Shown: one piece after another, positions 8,307 to 16,470 of the stretch
Layout: each line of letters starts with the position of its first letter
Numbering within the stretch: position 1 is the stretch's first letter
Source: Saccharopolyspora erythraea NRRL 2338
GTDB lineage: Bacteria; Actinomycetota; Actinomycetes; Mycobacteriales; Pseudonocardiaceae
DNA: 64,000 nt
NCBI RefSeq assembly: GCF_000062885.1
Contig: NC_009142.1
Coordinates: 7,057,584 to 7,121,583 of the forward strand
Reading direction: 5' to 3'
Made by a program: the position numbers and the translations under genes
Notes under the pieces: model-generated
Seen by the model: only the letters and a program-made list of their open reading frames with translations
What the model was told of the DNA's origin: nothing
Databases searched by the model: none

Positions 8307-8879
8307 ATGGACGAAGTGCTCGCGGCCGTCGGACCGAGGCTCCGGCAGATCCGCAGGCAGCGCGGATGCACCCTGGCGGCGCTGTCGAAGACCACCGGGA
8401 TCGCGGTCAGCACGCTGTCGCGGCTGGAGTCCGGGCAGCGCAGGCCGAGCCTGGAGCTGCTGCTGCCGATCGCGCAGGCCCACCAGGTGCCGCTGGACGA
8501 GCTGGTCGGCGCGCCGCCGGTCGGCGATCCCCGGGTGCGGCTGAAGCCGATCAGGCGCGGGGACATGACGGTGGTGCCGCTGACCCAGCAGCCCGGCGGC
8601 CTCCAGGCGTTCAAGATGATCATGGGTGCGGGCCGCAGCGAGCCCGACCCCCGTACGCACGAGGGCTACGAATGGCTCTACGTGCTCAGCGGGAATCTGC
8701 GTCTCGTGCTCGCCGAGCACGACGTCGTGCTCAAGGTCGGGGAGGTCGCGGAGTTCGACACCCGCCTGCCGCACTGGTTCGGCAGCACCGGTGAAGCCCC
8801 GGTGGAGATCCTGAGCCTGTTCGGCCCGCAGGGTGAACGCATGCACGTCCGCGCGAAGCCGAAGGGCGGATCCGGGTAG
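8307..8879 (+). CDS. XRE-family regulator with C-terminal cupin domain
   Basis: 190 aa. The N-terminal helix-turn-helix covers about residues 1-65 (LRQIRRQRGCTLAALSKTTG, then STLSRLESGQRRPSLELLLP). The C-terminal cupin beta barrel covers about 105-185, with HEGYEWLYVLSGNLRLVL and a later RLPHWFGSTG segment giving possible metal-binding His residues. This two-domain type represses or activates adjacent metabolic genes in response to a small ligand bound in the cupin. ATG 8307 is the natural start, although GGAGGG sits directly against it. The transcript may be nearly leaderless. It probably regulates the divergent oxidoreductase/methyltransferase pair. Confidence 0.85.
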   Translation: MDEVLAAVGPRLRQIRRQRGCTLAALSKTTGIAVSTLSRLESGQRRPSLELLLPIAQAHQVPLDELVGAPPVGDPRVRLKPIRRGDMTVVPLTQQPGGLQAFKMIMGAGRSEPDPRTHEGYEWLYVLSGNLRLVLAEHDVVLKVGEVAEFDTRLPHWFGSTGEAPVEILSLFGPQGERMHVRAKPKGGSG

Positions 8880-8904
8880 CCCAGGGCTCCACCGGGACGT
8901 CCCG

Positions 8905-9186
8905 TCACGCCTGCTGGAACACCACAGCCCGGTAGCAGGCCGGGGTGGCGTGCTCGGGAACAACCGCCTCGAGCGTGCGCACGCAGGCGCGGAAGTCCAG
9001 CTCGCCCTGCTCGCAGCCCTTCTCGACCTCCGCGGTCTGCTCCGGCGTCAGGTCCTTCGCGACGCCGGTCGCGTATTTCGCGCACTCCTGCGCGTCGGCC
9101 CCGGCAGGCGCCGCACCAACCACCTGGAACGCCGTCGCCGCCAGGAAAACCGCCGCTGCCGATGCCGTACGAGCGAAACGAGACAC
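8905..9186 (-). CDS. Small secreted four-cysteine protein
   Basis: 93 aa from GTG 9186, which follows GGAAGGG. A clear Sec signal peptide runs to about residue 31 (FARTASAAAVFLAATAF ... GAAPAGADA). The mature part of about 62 residues is acidic and has four Cys (QECAKY, KGCEQG, RACVRT, PACYRA), which could form two disulfides outside the cell. I recognise no family. It is separated from the GH109 gene by 170 bp with a hairpin, so it is probably transcribed separately. Confidence 0.7.
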   Translation of the reverse strand: MSRFARTASAAAVFLAATAFQVVGAAPAGADAQECAKYATGVAKDLTPEQTAEVEKGCEQGELDFRACVRTLEAVVPEHATPACYRAVVFQQA

Positions 9187-9324
9187 CTCGATACCCTTCC
9201 GTCGGACCAACGCCCGCCGGTCGGCGGACGTCGACCAGTCAACAGAGGGCGGCCGGAGGCCCGCCGCAACCGCGGCTTTCCCCGTGCGGGGCGGAAAGCT
9301 CCACGCATCGGGGTGAAAGCCGGG

Positions 9325-9349
9325 GCTCCCCGCCGAACCGACGGGGAGC
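9325..9349 (-). terminator. Hairpin after the GH109 gene
   Basis: GCTCCCCG (9325-9332) pairs with CGGGGAGC (9342-9349) just downstream of the GH109 stop on the minus strand. There is no T-run, as is common for actinobacterial hairpin terminators. Confidence 0.45.
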
Positions 9350-9356
9350 TCCGCCG

Positions 9357-10736
9357 TCAGGCGGGCTTGGGCGAGTCGACGCCCGGGTGCGGCGTCTGCC
9401 ACCTGCCCCGGGTGAAGTCGGGGAAGTCGACCGGCGCGCTGTTGCGGCGCACCGACTCCACGCTGAGCGCGAAGGGCGCGCTCCAGGTCGCCGAGTCGTA
9501 GACGTCGATGTCCGGCGGCAGGCCCAGCCGCATGGTCTGGGCGAGCCGGTAGAGCATGATGTAGTCCATCCCGCCGTGACCGCCGGGTCCGGGGCCGACC
9601 TCCTTCCACAGCCAGTGGTCGTAGTCGGCGAACTCGGCGAAGTCGCCCCATTCGTCGTTGGAGTGCGTGGGCTCCAGGTAGATCCGCGCGGGGTAGTCCT
9701 CGAACACGCCGTTGGTGCCCTGGAGCTGGTTGAGCCTGCTGTAGGGGCGCGGGTTGGACACGTCGTGCGCGAGCTGCACGACGCGGCCCGCCTCGGTCTG
9801 GATCAGGCTGATCGTGGCGTCGCCCTTGACGTAGCGCTCGTTCCACGTCGGGTCCCCGGCCGGCATGTGCTGTTCGCGGTACTGGGCGAGCCCGGCCGCC
9901 GGCGTGCTCATCGAGGTGATGCGCACGAGGCGGTCGCCGCGGTTGATGTCCATGTACGCCGCCACCGGCCCCAGCCCGTGCGTCGGGTACAGGTCGCCGT
10001 TCAGCCCGGTGTGCCAGGCGCGCCGCCACTGGCCGGCGTAGTAGGTCTTGGAGAACAGCAGCTCGCGCAGGTCGTGCAGGTACGCGCCGGCGCCGAAGAG
10101 GACCTGGCCGAAGAGCCCGTCGTGCACCATGCGCAGCACGCGCATCTCGTTCTGGCTGTAGCTGCAGTTCTCGAGCTGGATGCAGTGCCTGCGGGTCTTC
10201 TCCGAGGTGTCGACCAGCTCCCACAACTCGTCGACGGTGGTGCCTGCCGGGCACTCGACGCCGACGTGCTTGCCGTTGCGCATCGCGCTCAGCGCCATCG
10301 GGGTGTGCCATTCCCAGGGGGTCGCGACGTAGGCGAAGTCGACGTCGTCGCGCCTGAGCAGGTTCTCGAAGTCGTCCTCGCCCGCGGAGTACTTCGCCGG
10401 TTCCGGGTGTCCGGCGTCTGTGACGGCCCTGGCGGCCCGGTTCACCGCGTCGGCGCTGACGTCGCAGACCGCGGTGATCGCGACGCCGGGCACCGCGAGG
10501 AACAGCGGCAGCATCGACGCGCCCCGGTTGCCGACGCCGATGATCCCGACGCGGACGGTCTCGTGCGCCTCGAACGCCACGCCCATCATGGACTCGCCCT
10601 TGGCGGGGCGGACGGGCTGGGCGGCGCCGTAGCCGGTGCTCAGCCCGGCCACGCCCAGGCCGGCACCGGCCGCCGCGCTGGTCCGCAGCAGGGTCCGCCG
10701 CGAGAAGGGGTTGCTGCGCGATTCGTCGCCTGCCAT
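9357..10736 (-). CDS. Tat-exported GH109-type glycosidase (alpha-N-acetylgalactosaminidase-like)
   Basis: 459 aa. The Tat signal is clear: [20 protein letters not shown] at about 12-31. The Gfo/Idh/MocA Rossmann fold follows: [16 protein letters not shown] near 61-76, [14 protein letters not shown], and [14 protein letters not shown]. Export of an NAD-dependent protein by Tat, plus the [19 protein letters not shown] and [18 protein letters not shown] motifs, matches the GH109 family. That family cleaves alpha-GalNAc through an NAD-dependent redox/elimination mechanism. Divergence from a DeoR regulator and amino-sugar catabolic genes supports this. An NAD-dependent sulfoquinovosidase-like role is a less likely alternative. 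Confidence 0.75.
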   Translation of the reverse strand: MAGDESRSNPFSRRTLLRTSAAAGAGLGVAGLSTGYGAAQPVRPAKGESMMGVAFEAHETVRVGIIGVGNRGASMLPLFLAVPGVAITAVCDVSADAVNRAARAVTDAGHPEPAKYSAGEDDFENLLRRDDVDFAYVATPWEWHTPMALSAMRNGKHVGVECPAGTTVDELWELVDTSEKTRRHCIQLENCSYSQNEMRVLRMVHDGLFGQVLFGAGAYLHDLRELLFSKTYYAGQWRRAWHTGLNGDLYPTHGLGPVAAYMDINRGDRLVRITSMSTPAAGLAQYREQHMPAGDPTWNERYVKGDATISLIQTEAGRVVQLAHDVSNPRPYSRLNQLQGTNGVFEDYPARIYLEPTHSNDEWGDFAEFADYDHWLWKEVGPGPGGHGGMDYIMLYRLAQTMRLGLPPDIDVYDSATWSAPFALSVESVRRNSAPVDFPDFTRGRWQTPHPGVDSPKPA

Positions 10737-10754
10737 GAACCCTCCTGGTCATTC

Positions 10755-10787
10755 TTGTTCATAAACAGTGAATTTCGAACAGGATTG
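10755..10787. promoter_or_regulatory. Candidate DeoR/AgaR-type operator upstream of GH109
   Basis: Between the divergent GH109 and DeoR genes, TGTTC and GAACA half-sites bracket an inner TTCA-N7-TGAA repeat (10758-10772). The edge CGAACAGGATTG (10776-10787) shares CGAACAG-N2-TTG with 11829-11840 upstream of the SIS gene. I infer that both are bound by the DeoR protein. Confidence 0.5.
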
Positions 10788-10954
10788 CACTTCGGGGTTC
10801 GTGCACGGTACCGCTCGCGCGGCCGGTTGCGGCTAGGCCGATCGGTGCAATCCGGTCGGCATGGCCGTCCACGGCGACCGGGAGCGCGGATGCCACGCTG
10901 TAGTACTTTGCGAACCCGGCTGCACGCCTACGCCGCTTGCCCGAAAGGAACCGC

Positions 10955-11737
10955 GTGAACCGGCACGAACGTCTCAGCAAGCTGCTCGACATCGTCGGCC
11001 AGCGCGAGCGCATCGACGTCGAGGACATGGCCGCGGAGCTGGGCGTCTCGGCCGCCACCATCCGCCGCGACCTCGACCACCTCGCCGAGCAGCAGCTGCT
11101 GGCCAGGACCCGCGGCGGGGCGGTGGCCACCAGCGTCGCCTACGACCTCCCGCTGCGGCACAAGGCCGCGCGCCACGCCCCGGAGAAGCAGCGCATCAGC
11201 AACGCCGCGGCGCGGATGGTGCAGCCGGGCATGGTGATCGGGCTGAACGGCGGCACGACGACGACCGAGGTGGCGCGCTGCCTGGCCACCCGCGCGGACC
11301 TGGGCGAACAGGGCGATCCGGGGCTGACCGTGGTGACCAATGCGCTCAACATCGCCAACGAGCTGGTGGTGCGCCCGCACATCAAGATCGTGGTCACCGG
11401 CGGTGTCGCGCGCCAGCAGTCGTTCGAGCTGACCGGGCCGCTGGCGACCCGCATCCTCGAGGAGATCACGATCGACCTGCTGTTCCTGGGCGTCGACGCG
11501 ATCGACCCGGCGATGGGCGCCTACGCCCACCACGAGGGCGAGGCGAGCATCAACCGGCTGATGGCCTCGCGCGCCGCGCGGGTGGTGGTGGTCGCCGACA
11601 GCTCCAAGCTGGGCAGGCGCGCTTTCGCGCAGATCTGCGCGAGCGGTTCCATCGACGCGCTGATCACCAACGACGACGCACCGAAGGACGTGTTGCGGGC
11701 GTTCGAGGCCGAGGGGACGACCGTCCAGGCGGTCTGA
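10955..11737 (+). CDS. DeoR-family sugar-phosphate-responsive regulator (AgaR-like)
   Basis: 260 aa. Start GTG 10955 follows GAAAGGAA. The N-terminal DeoR winged helix contains LSKLLDIVGQRERIDVEDMA and VSAATIRRDLDHLAEQQLL, then a TRGGA motif. The C-terminal DeoRC sugar-phosphate sensor domain contains GLNGGTTTTEVA, TVVTNALNIANEL, TGGVARQQSFELTGP and FLGVDAIDP. Regulators of this type repress amino-sugar, tagatose and galactitol operons until a phosphosugar binds. A strong terminator follows directly, so it is transcribed alone. It is divergent from the GH109 gene and upstream of the catabolic operon. Confidence 0.85.
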   Translation: MNRHERLSKLLDIVGQRERIDVEDMAAELGVSAATIRRDLDHLAEQQLLARTRGGAVATSVAYDLPLRHKAARHAPEKQRISNAAARMVQPGMVIGLNGGTTTTEVARCLATRADLGEQGDPGLTVVTNALNIANELVVRPHIKIVVTGGVARQQSFELTGPLATRILEEITIDLLFLGVDAIDPAMGAYAHHEGEASINRLMASRAARVVVVADSSKLGRRAFAQICASGSIDALITNDDAPKDVLRAFEAEGTTVQAV

Positions 11738-11753
11738 CACCGCGGCTCCTCCA

Positions 11754-11785
11754 GGGACCTCCCGAAGCCGGGAGGTCCCTTTTTT
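11754..11785 (+). terminator. Strong intrinsic terminator after the DeoR gene
   Basis: A perfect 10-bp stem (GGGACCTCCC at 11754-11763, GGGAGGTCCC at 11770-11779), a 6-nt loop and six T. It separates the regulator from the catabolic operon, which therefore needs its own promoter at about 11786-11890. Confidence 0.9.
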
Positions 11786-11828
11786 CGCATCACGACATCG
11801 CACACAGTTGCTCGAATGGAGCCTTGAC

Positions 11829-11862
11829 CGAACAGTTTTGCGCACATACCGTCACGGCTGTT
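11829..11862. promoter_or_regulatory. Candidate operator of the amino-sugar operon
   Basis: CGAACAGTTTTG (11829-11840) repeats the CGAACAG-N2-TTG motif of the GH109/DeoR intergenic region. AACAG (11831-11835) faces CTGTT (11858-11862) as an inverted repeat. It lies about 35-65 nt upstream of the SIS gene, where the promoter is expected. Confidence 0.45.
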
Positions 11863-11894
11863 TTCACCGCCAACTCCCTCCGAAGGAGCGTGAG

Positions 11895-12785
11895 ATGACG
11901 CAGTCGTTCGCGCGGACCGAGATCTCCAGCCAGCCCGGGCTCTGGCACCGATCCGCCGCGCTCGCGGGCTCGCTGCAGGACCTCTTGCCCGCCGACGGCG
12001 CGCGACTGGCCGTGGTCGGGTGCGGCACGTCGTGGTTCATGGGGCAGTCCTACGCGGCGCTGCGGGAAACCGGCGGCCGTGGCCGCACCGACGCGTTCAC
12101 GCCGTCGGAGATGCCGCTCTCCCGCTCCTACGACCACGTGCTGGCGATCAGCCGCTCCGGTACCACGACCGAAGTGCTCAGGCTCCTGGACGAGCTCCGC
12201 GGCGGGGTCCCGACCACCGTCATCACCGCCACCCCGGACGCGGTCGCCGGGCGCGCGGACACCGTCGTCGACCTGTCCGGCGCCGATGAGCGGTCGGTGG
12301 TGCAGACCCGCTTCGCGACGACAGCGCTCGCCCTGCTGCGCGCCCACCTCGGCGAGGACCTCGGCAAGGCCGTCGCGGACGCCGAGCGAGTGCTCGCCGA
12401 ACCGCTGCCGCGACACCTGCTGGAGGCGGAGCAGTTCACCTTCCTCGGCACCGGCTGGACCGTCGGCCTCGCGCACGAGGCGGCGCTGAAGTTCCGCGAG
12501 GCCGCTCGGTTCTGGACCGAGTCCTACCCGGCGCTGGAGTACCGGCACGGCCCGATCAGCATCGCCGAACCCGGCCGCGTCACCTGGATGTTCGGCACCG
12601 CGCCGCACGGCCTGGCCGACGATGTCGCCGCCACCGGCGGCATCTTCGCCGAGCACGCCGTGGACCCGATGGCCGACCTGGTCCGCGCGCAGCGGGTCGC
12701 CATCGAGCTGGCCGAGCGGCGGGGTCTGGACCCCGACCACCCGCGTTCCCTGACGCGCTCCGTGCTGCTCGAAGAGCACGCCTGA
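11895..12785 (+). CDS. SIS-domain phosphosugar isomerase/deaminase (AgaS-like)
   Basis: 296 aa, start ATG 11895 with GGAG upstream. Two sugar-isomerase (SIS) domains are visible. The first has LAVVGCGTSWFMGQSYAAL and HVLAISRSGTTTEVL near residues 35-100. The second has FTFLGTGWTVGLAHEAALKF and EYRHGPISIAEPG near 180-230. The EYRHGP motif is typical of GlmS/AgaS-type enzymes acting on amino-sugar 6-phosphates. In a GalNAc pathway it would convert galactosamine-6-phosphate to tagatose-6-phosphate with release of ammonia. First gene of a four-gene operon with a kinase, an aldolase and a transporter. Confidence 0.8.
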   Translation: MTQSFARTEISSQPGLWHRSAALAGSLQDLLPADGARLAVVGCGTSWFMGQSYAALRETGGRGRTDAFTPSEMPLSRSYDHVLAISRSGTTTEVLRLLDELRGGVPTTVITATPDAVAGRADTVVDLSGADERSVVQTRFATTALALLRAHLGEDLGKAVADAERVLAEPLPRHLLEAEQFTFLGTGWTVGLAHEAALKFREAARFWTESYPALEYRHGPISIAEPGRVTWMFGTAPHGLADDVAATGGIFAEHAVDPMADLVRAQRVAIELAERRGLDPDHPRSLTRSVLLEEHA

Positions 12786-12800
12786 CGGCGGGGCGCGGAG

Positions 12801-13727
12801 GTGATCCTGACCGTGACGCCCAACCCCGCCTGGGACGTGACCTACCACGTGGGTTCCGTCGTCCCGGGCGGCACGCACCGCGTGCGCGCGGTCGCGGAGC
12901 GGGCGGGCGGCAAGGGCGTCAACGTCGCGCGGATCCTGCACAGCCTGGGGCACGACGTGCTGGTTTCCGCCCCGGCCGGCGGTGTCCACGGCGAACTCAT
13001 CCGCGACGACCTGACCGCGTCCGGTCTCGGGCACGCGATCATCCCGATCCGCGGGGAGTCCCGGCGGACCGTCACGGCCGTCGCGACCGACGACGGCGAG
13101 GCGACGCTGTTCAACGAACCCGGCCCGGAGCTCGGCACCGGCGAGTGGGCGGCGTTCGCCGCCCACGTCGTCGACCACGGCAGCCGGGCCTCCGCCGCGG
13201 TCTTCTCCGGCAGCCTGCCTCGCAACATCGACCCGCACTCCTACACCGCCCTGCTCGAACAGGTCCACGCACCGTCCATCGTGGACGCTTCCGGGCACAC
13301 CCTGGAATCGGCGTTGGCGGCCCGCCCGGACATCGTCAAGCCCAACGCCGACGAACTGGCCGAGCTGACCGGCTGCCGCGATCCGCTGGCGGGCGCGGTG
13401 GCCCTGATCGAGCGAGGGGCCCGCGCGGTGGTCGCATCGCTCGGACCCGACGGCCTCCTGGCCGTCACCGGCGACACCGCCTACCGGGCCGTGCCCGGCG
13501 AACGCGTACGCGGAAACCCCACCGGCGCGGGGGATTCCGTCGTAGCGGCCCTCGCCGCGGGACTTGCCCTGCACGAGCCGTGGCCGCACCGGCTTCGAGA
13601 AGCCGTCGCACTCTCCGCCGCGACCGTGGCGGCCCCGGTCGCGGGCGAATTCGACCAGGACAGCTACCGGCGCCAGCTCGCGGCCGTCCACCTGGAGGAG
13701 ATCCATGCCCCTCGCCACCACGGGTGA
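12801..13727 (+). CDS. PfkB-family kinase (tagatose-6-P / fructose-1-P kinase type)
   Basis: 308 aa from GTG 12801. It begins ILTVTPNPAWDVTY, the signature of 1-phosphofructokinase/tagatose-6-phosphate kinases. The substrate motif AGGKGVNVARILHSLGHDV is at about 34-52 and the ATP/anion-hole motif NPTGAGDSVVAALAAGLAL near 237-255, with the catalytic Asp in GAGDS. In this operon it would phosphorylate the ketohexose phosphate from the SIS protein, feeding the aldolase. It overlaps the aldolase gene by 23 bp. Fructose-1-phosphate as substrate cannot be excluded by sequence. Confidence 0.85.
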   Translation: MILTVTPNPAWDVTYHVGSVVPGGTHRVRAVAERAGGKGVNVARILHSLGHDVLVSAPAGGVHGELIRDDLTASGLGHAIIPIRGESRRTVTAVATDDGEATLFNEPGPELGTGEWAAFAAHVVDHGSRASAAVFSGSLPRNIDPHSYTALLEQVHAPSIVDASGHTLESALAARPDIVKPNADELAELTGCRDPLAGAVALIERGARAVVASLGPDGLLAVTGDTAYRAVPGERVRGNPTGAGDSVVAALAAGLALHEPWPHRLREAVALSAATVAAPVAGEFDQDSYRRQLAAVHLEEIHAPRHHG

Positions 13728-14553
13728 CATCGTCGCGCCCGCCTACGCCGAAGGCGGCTGCGCGCCCGCGTTCAACGTGATCCAGGCCGAGCACATCACC
13801 GCCATCGTCGACGCCGCGCAGGCCCGGCGGCGGCCGGTGATCCTCCAGCTCAGCCACAACGCGGTGCGCTACCACGGGGCGCTGGCGCCGATCGGCTCGG
13901 CGATGCTGGCCGCGGCACGCCTCGCCGACGTGCCGGTCGCGGTGCACCTCGACCACGCCGAGTCGCCGGAACTCGTGCACGAGGCCGTCGATCTCGGCTT
14001 CTCCTCGGTGATGTACGACGCGTCCACTATGGACTACACCGGCAACGTGGCGGCCACAGCAGACGTCGTGAAGCACTGCCACGAAGCCGGTGTGTGGGTG
14101 GAGGCCGAGCTGGGTGAGGTCGGCGGCAAGGACGGGGTGCACGCCCCGGGGGCGCGGACCGACCCGCAGGAGGCCGCGCGGTTCGTCGCCGCCACCGGCG
14201 TCGACGCGCTGGCCGTCGCCGTCGGCAGCTCGCACGCGATGCTCACCCGGACCGCCGAGCTGGACCTCGAGCTGATCGGGCGGCTGCGGTCGGCGGTGGA
14301 CGTGCCGCTGGTCCTGCACGGGTCGTCCGGCGTCCCCGACGAGGGCCTGTCGGCGGCGGTCCGGGCCGGGCTCACCAAGGTCAACATCGCCACGCAGCTC
14401 AACAAGTCCTTCACCGCCGAGGTGCGCCGCCACCTCGGTGACCAGCCCGCCCTCGTCGATCCCCGCAAGTACCTCGGTGCCGCCCGCTCGGCGGTCGCCG
14501 AGGAGACCGCGCGCCTGCTCGACGTCCTCGACGGACGCAGGAATCCCACCTGA
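13705..14553 (+). CDS. Class II (zinc) fructose/tagatose-bisphosphate aldolase
   Basis: 282 aa, start ATG 13705 after GGAGG, inside the end of the kinase gene. Class II aldolase signatures are CAPAFNVIQAEHITAIV near the N-terminus, VPVAVHLDHAE (His/Asp for zinc and proton transfer) near 80-90 and EAELGEVGGKDG near 135. GSSHAM supplies a zinc His, and VLHGSSGVPDEGL plus the KVNIATQLNKSF phosphate-binding loop follow. The length and motifs match GatY/KbaY-type tagatose-1,6-bisphosphate aldolases and FBP aldolases. Context favours cleaving tagatose-1,6-bisphosphate to glyceraldehyde-3-P and dihydroxyacetone-P. Confidence 0.85.
   Translation: MPLATTGDIVAPAYAEGGCAPAFNVIQAEHITAIVDAAQARRRPVILQLSHNAVRYHGALAPIGSAMLAAARLADVPVAVHLDHAESPELVHEAVDLGFSSVMYDASTMDYTGNVAATADVVKHCHEAGVWVEAELGEVGGKDGVHAPGARTDPQEAARFVAATGVDALAVAVGSSHAMLTRTAELDLELIGRLRSAVDVPLVLHGSSGVPDEGLSAAVRAGLTKVNIATQLNKSFTAEVRRHLGDQPALVDPRKYLGAARSAVAEETARLLDVLDGRRNPT
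14023..14033. repeat. Dispersed 11-bp palindrome TCCACTATGGA, site 2 of 3
   Basis: This palindrome lies inside the aldolase coding sequence and uses ACT, a rare threonine codon here. Sites 1 and 3, at 5247-5257 and 51526-51536, differ from it only at the central positions. Confidence 0.35.
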
Positions 14554-14575
14554 CCGCAAACCGAAGGAGGGTGTC

Positions 14576-15982
14576 ATGTCCGGGAGACCTCCCGCGCTGG
14601 GTACCACATCCCCCATGGGCCGCAAGATCGCGATCGCGGCCGCGACCATCGGCATCATCTACGGCTACGACATCGGCAACGTCTCCGGTGCGCTGCTGTT
14701 CATCACCGAGGAGATGCGGCTCTCCCCAGCCCTTCAGGGCAGCGTCACCACGGTGCTGGTGGCGGGCAACATCGTCGGTGCCCTGATCGCGGGCAAGCTG
14801 GCCACCGCCGTCGGCCGCAAGCCCACGATGCTCATCGTCGTCGCCGGCTACGCGGTTTTCGCGGCGTGGTCGGGTCTGACCTCGGACATCCTGTGGCTGG
14901 ACGTGTCCCGCTTCTTCCTCGGCATCAGCATCGGGCTGTCGCTGGTCGTGGCGCCCATCTTCCTGGCGGAGTCGGCGCCCGCCGCGATCCGCGGCAGGCT
15001 CGTCGTCGGCTACCAGGTGGCGACCGTGACCGGCATCCTGCTGGCCTACCTGGTGGACTGGAGCCTGGCCGGGTCGGGCAACTGGCGGCTGATGCTGGCG
15101 CTGTCGGCTGTCCCGTCGGTGCTGGTGGTCTTCCTGCTGGTGCGCCTGCCCGACACCGCCCGCTGGTACGTGCTCAAGGGACGCCACGAGGAGGCCCGCG
15201 CCACGCTGCGGCTGGTCGACCCCGGCGCCGACGCCGACCGCGAGATCGCCGAGATCGAGGCCGAGATCAGCACCCAGACCGGCGGACGGCTGAGTGAGAT
15301 GTTTCGCGCCCCGTACTCGTCCGCCACGATGTTCGTGCTCACCCTCGGGTTCCTGGTGCAGATCACCGGTATCAACGCGATCACCTACTACAGCCCGACG
15401 ATCTTCAAGCAGATGGGTTTCGAGGGCAACGCCACCATCATCGGCCTCCCCGCGATCGTGCAGGCGGCGGCGCTGGTGGCCACGATCGGCTCCCTGTTCA
15501 TCGTGGACCGCTTCGGGCGCAGGCCCATCCTCCTCGGCGGCATCGCGTCGATGATGCTGTCCAGCCTCGTCATGATCCTGGTGTTCGCCACCGGCTCACT
15601 GGGCTCGGGCGGATCGGTCTGGGGATTCCTGGCCATCCTGGTCTTCACGGCGGGCTTCAACTTCGGCTTCGGCTCCCTGGTGTGGGTCTACGCATCGGAG
15701 AGCTTCCCCGCGCGCCTGCGCACTCTCGGGGCGTCCCTGATGCTGACCACCGACCTAATCGCGAACCTGATCGTCGCCCAGTTCTTCCTCCCCCTGATGG
15801 ACGGCCTCGGCGGCGCCACCACCTTCGTCATCTTCCTGGTGCTGGCCGCCATCTCCTTCGCCTTCGTCCTCCGCTTCGCCCCGGAAACCAAGGGCCGCAC
15901 CCTGGAGAGCATCCGCACCTACTGGGAGAACGGCGCCCGCTGGCCGGAAACCACACCAACGACCCCGGACCGGAAGGCCTGA
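14576..15982 (+). CDS. MFS sugar transporter (sugar porter family)
   Basis: 468 aa, start ATG 14576 with GGAGG upstream. Twelve hydrophobic segments are apparent. Sugar-porter motifs include YGYDIGNVSGALLF in TM1, GRKPTM after TM2, RFFLGISIGLSLVVAPIFLAE near TM4, and QITGINAITYYSPTIFKQMGF in TM7. The loop motif DRFGRRPILLGG and the C-terminal PETKGRTLE are also present. It would import the free sugar by proton symport. It is the last gene of the operon, 22 bp after the aldolase. It takes the place of the PTS that usually brings in GalNAc, so a separate sugar kinase would be needed; none is encoded here. Confidence 0.9.
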   Translation: MSGRPPALGTTSPMGRKIAIAAATIGIIYGYDIGNVSGALLFITEEMRLSPALQGSVTTVLVAGNIVGALIAGKLATAVGRKPTMLIVVAGYAVFAAWSGLTSDILWLDVSRFFLGISIGLSLVVAPIFLAESAPAAIRGRLVVGYQVATVTGILLAYLVDWSLAGSGNWRLMLALSAVPSVLVVFLLVRLPDTARWYVLKGRHEEARATLRLVDPGADADREIAEIEAEISTQTGGRLSEMFRAPYSSATMFVLTLGFLVQITGINAITYYSPTIFKQMGFEGNATIIGLPAIVQAAALVATIGSLFIVDRFGRRPILLGGIASMMLSSLVMILVFATGSLGSGGSVWGFLAILVFTAGFNFGFGSLVWVYASESFPARLRTLGASLMLTTDLIANLIVAQFFLPLMDGLGGATTFVIFLVLAAISFAFVLRFAPETKGRTLESIRTYWENGARWPETTPTTPDRKA

Positions 15983-16021
15983 CGACACCGGCACGGCCCA
16001 CCCACGGGCAGTGCCGTGGTT

Positions 16022-16160
16022 GGTTCTCATCCCGTCGACCTGGCGCCAGCCCGATCAGACCGGGTCAAGGGGGCCCAAAGATGCCAACCGCAGCTTGCCT
16101 CGAAAAATGGCCCCCTTGACCCGGTCTGATAGCCCTCGTGGAGGTCGCCGGGATGAGAAC
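16022..16160. repeat. Long nested inverted repeat (about 139 nt)
   Basis: Downstream of the sugar transporter. Outer arms GGTTCTCATCCCG (16022-16034) and CGGGATGAGAACC (16148-16160) are perfect complements. Inner 22-nt arms at 16054-16075 and 16109-16130, around CCGGGTCAAGGGGGCC, are also perfect complements with a 33-nt loop. GACCT/AGGTC pair between them. It could be a bidirectional terminator, but the nested symmetry suggests a mobile palindromic repeat. Confidence 0.7.
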
Positions 16161-16218
16161 CGCCAACCGCCCCACCGCAAGCTGCCTCGAAAACCCACTC
16201 ATCCCGGAGACCCGCCGA

Positions 16219-16420
16219 GGGCCTGGGGGGGGCGGCGAGCGCCCCAGAAAACCCCCACCCAAAGCGACCCGCAAGGCCAGGGTGAGTCCGCCGAAAACTC
16301 ACGCGCCCCGCTCTCAAAGTGACCCGCCGGGCCCGCCGGATGCGTCGAAAACCCACGCGCCCCCGCACTCAAGGCGACCCGCAATGTCAAAGCGCACCCG
16401 CAAAGCACCCACAAGACAAG
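16219..16420. repeat. About 55-nt tandem repeat family, locus A
   Basis: A G/C-rich non-coding stretch in which AAAGCGACCCGC-like units recur at 16261, 16317 and 16371, with ACGCGCCCC between them. The leader GGGCCTGGGGG...GGCGGCGAGCGCCCC and the units also occur at 48790-49016. Frames through it give only Arg/Pro/Gly-rich nonsense. Confidence 0.7.
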
Positions 16421-16470
16421 GGTCACCCCTACCCGGGAAGGTGATCCTCGCGCGCCACCGCACTATTGGA

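Noticed and set aside
16190-16430. CRISPR array
   Set aside because: The units are degenerate, with no constant repeat and unique spacer pattern and no cas genes; it is a plain tandem repeat.
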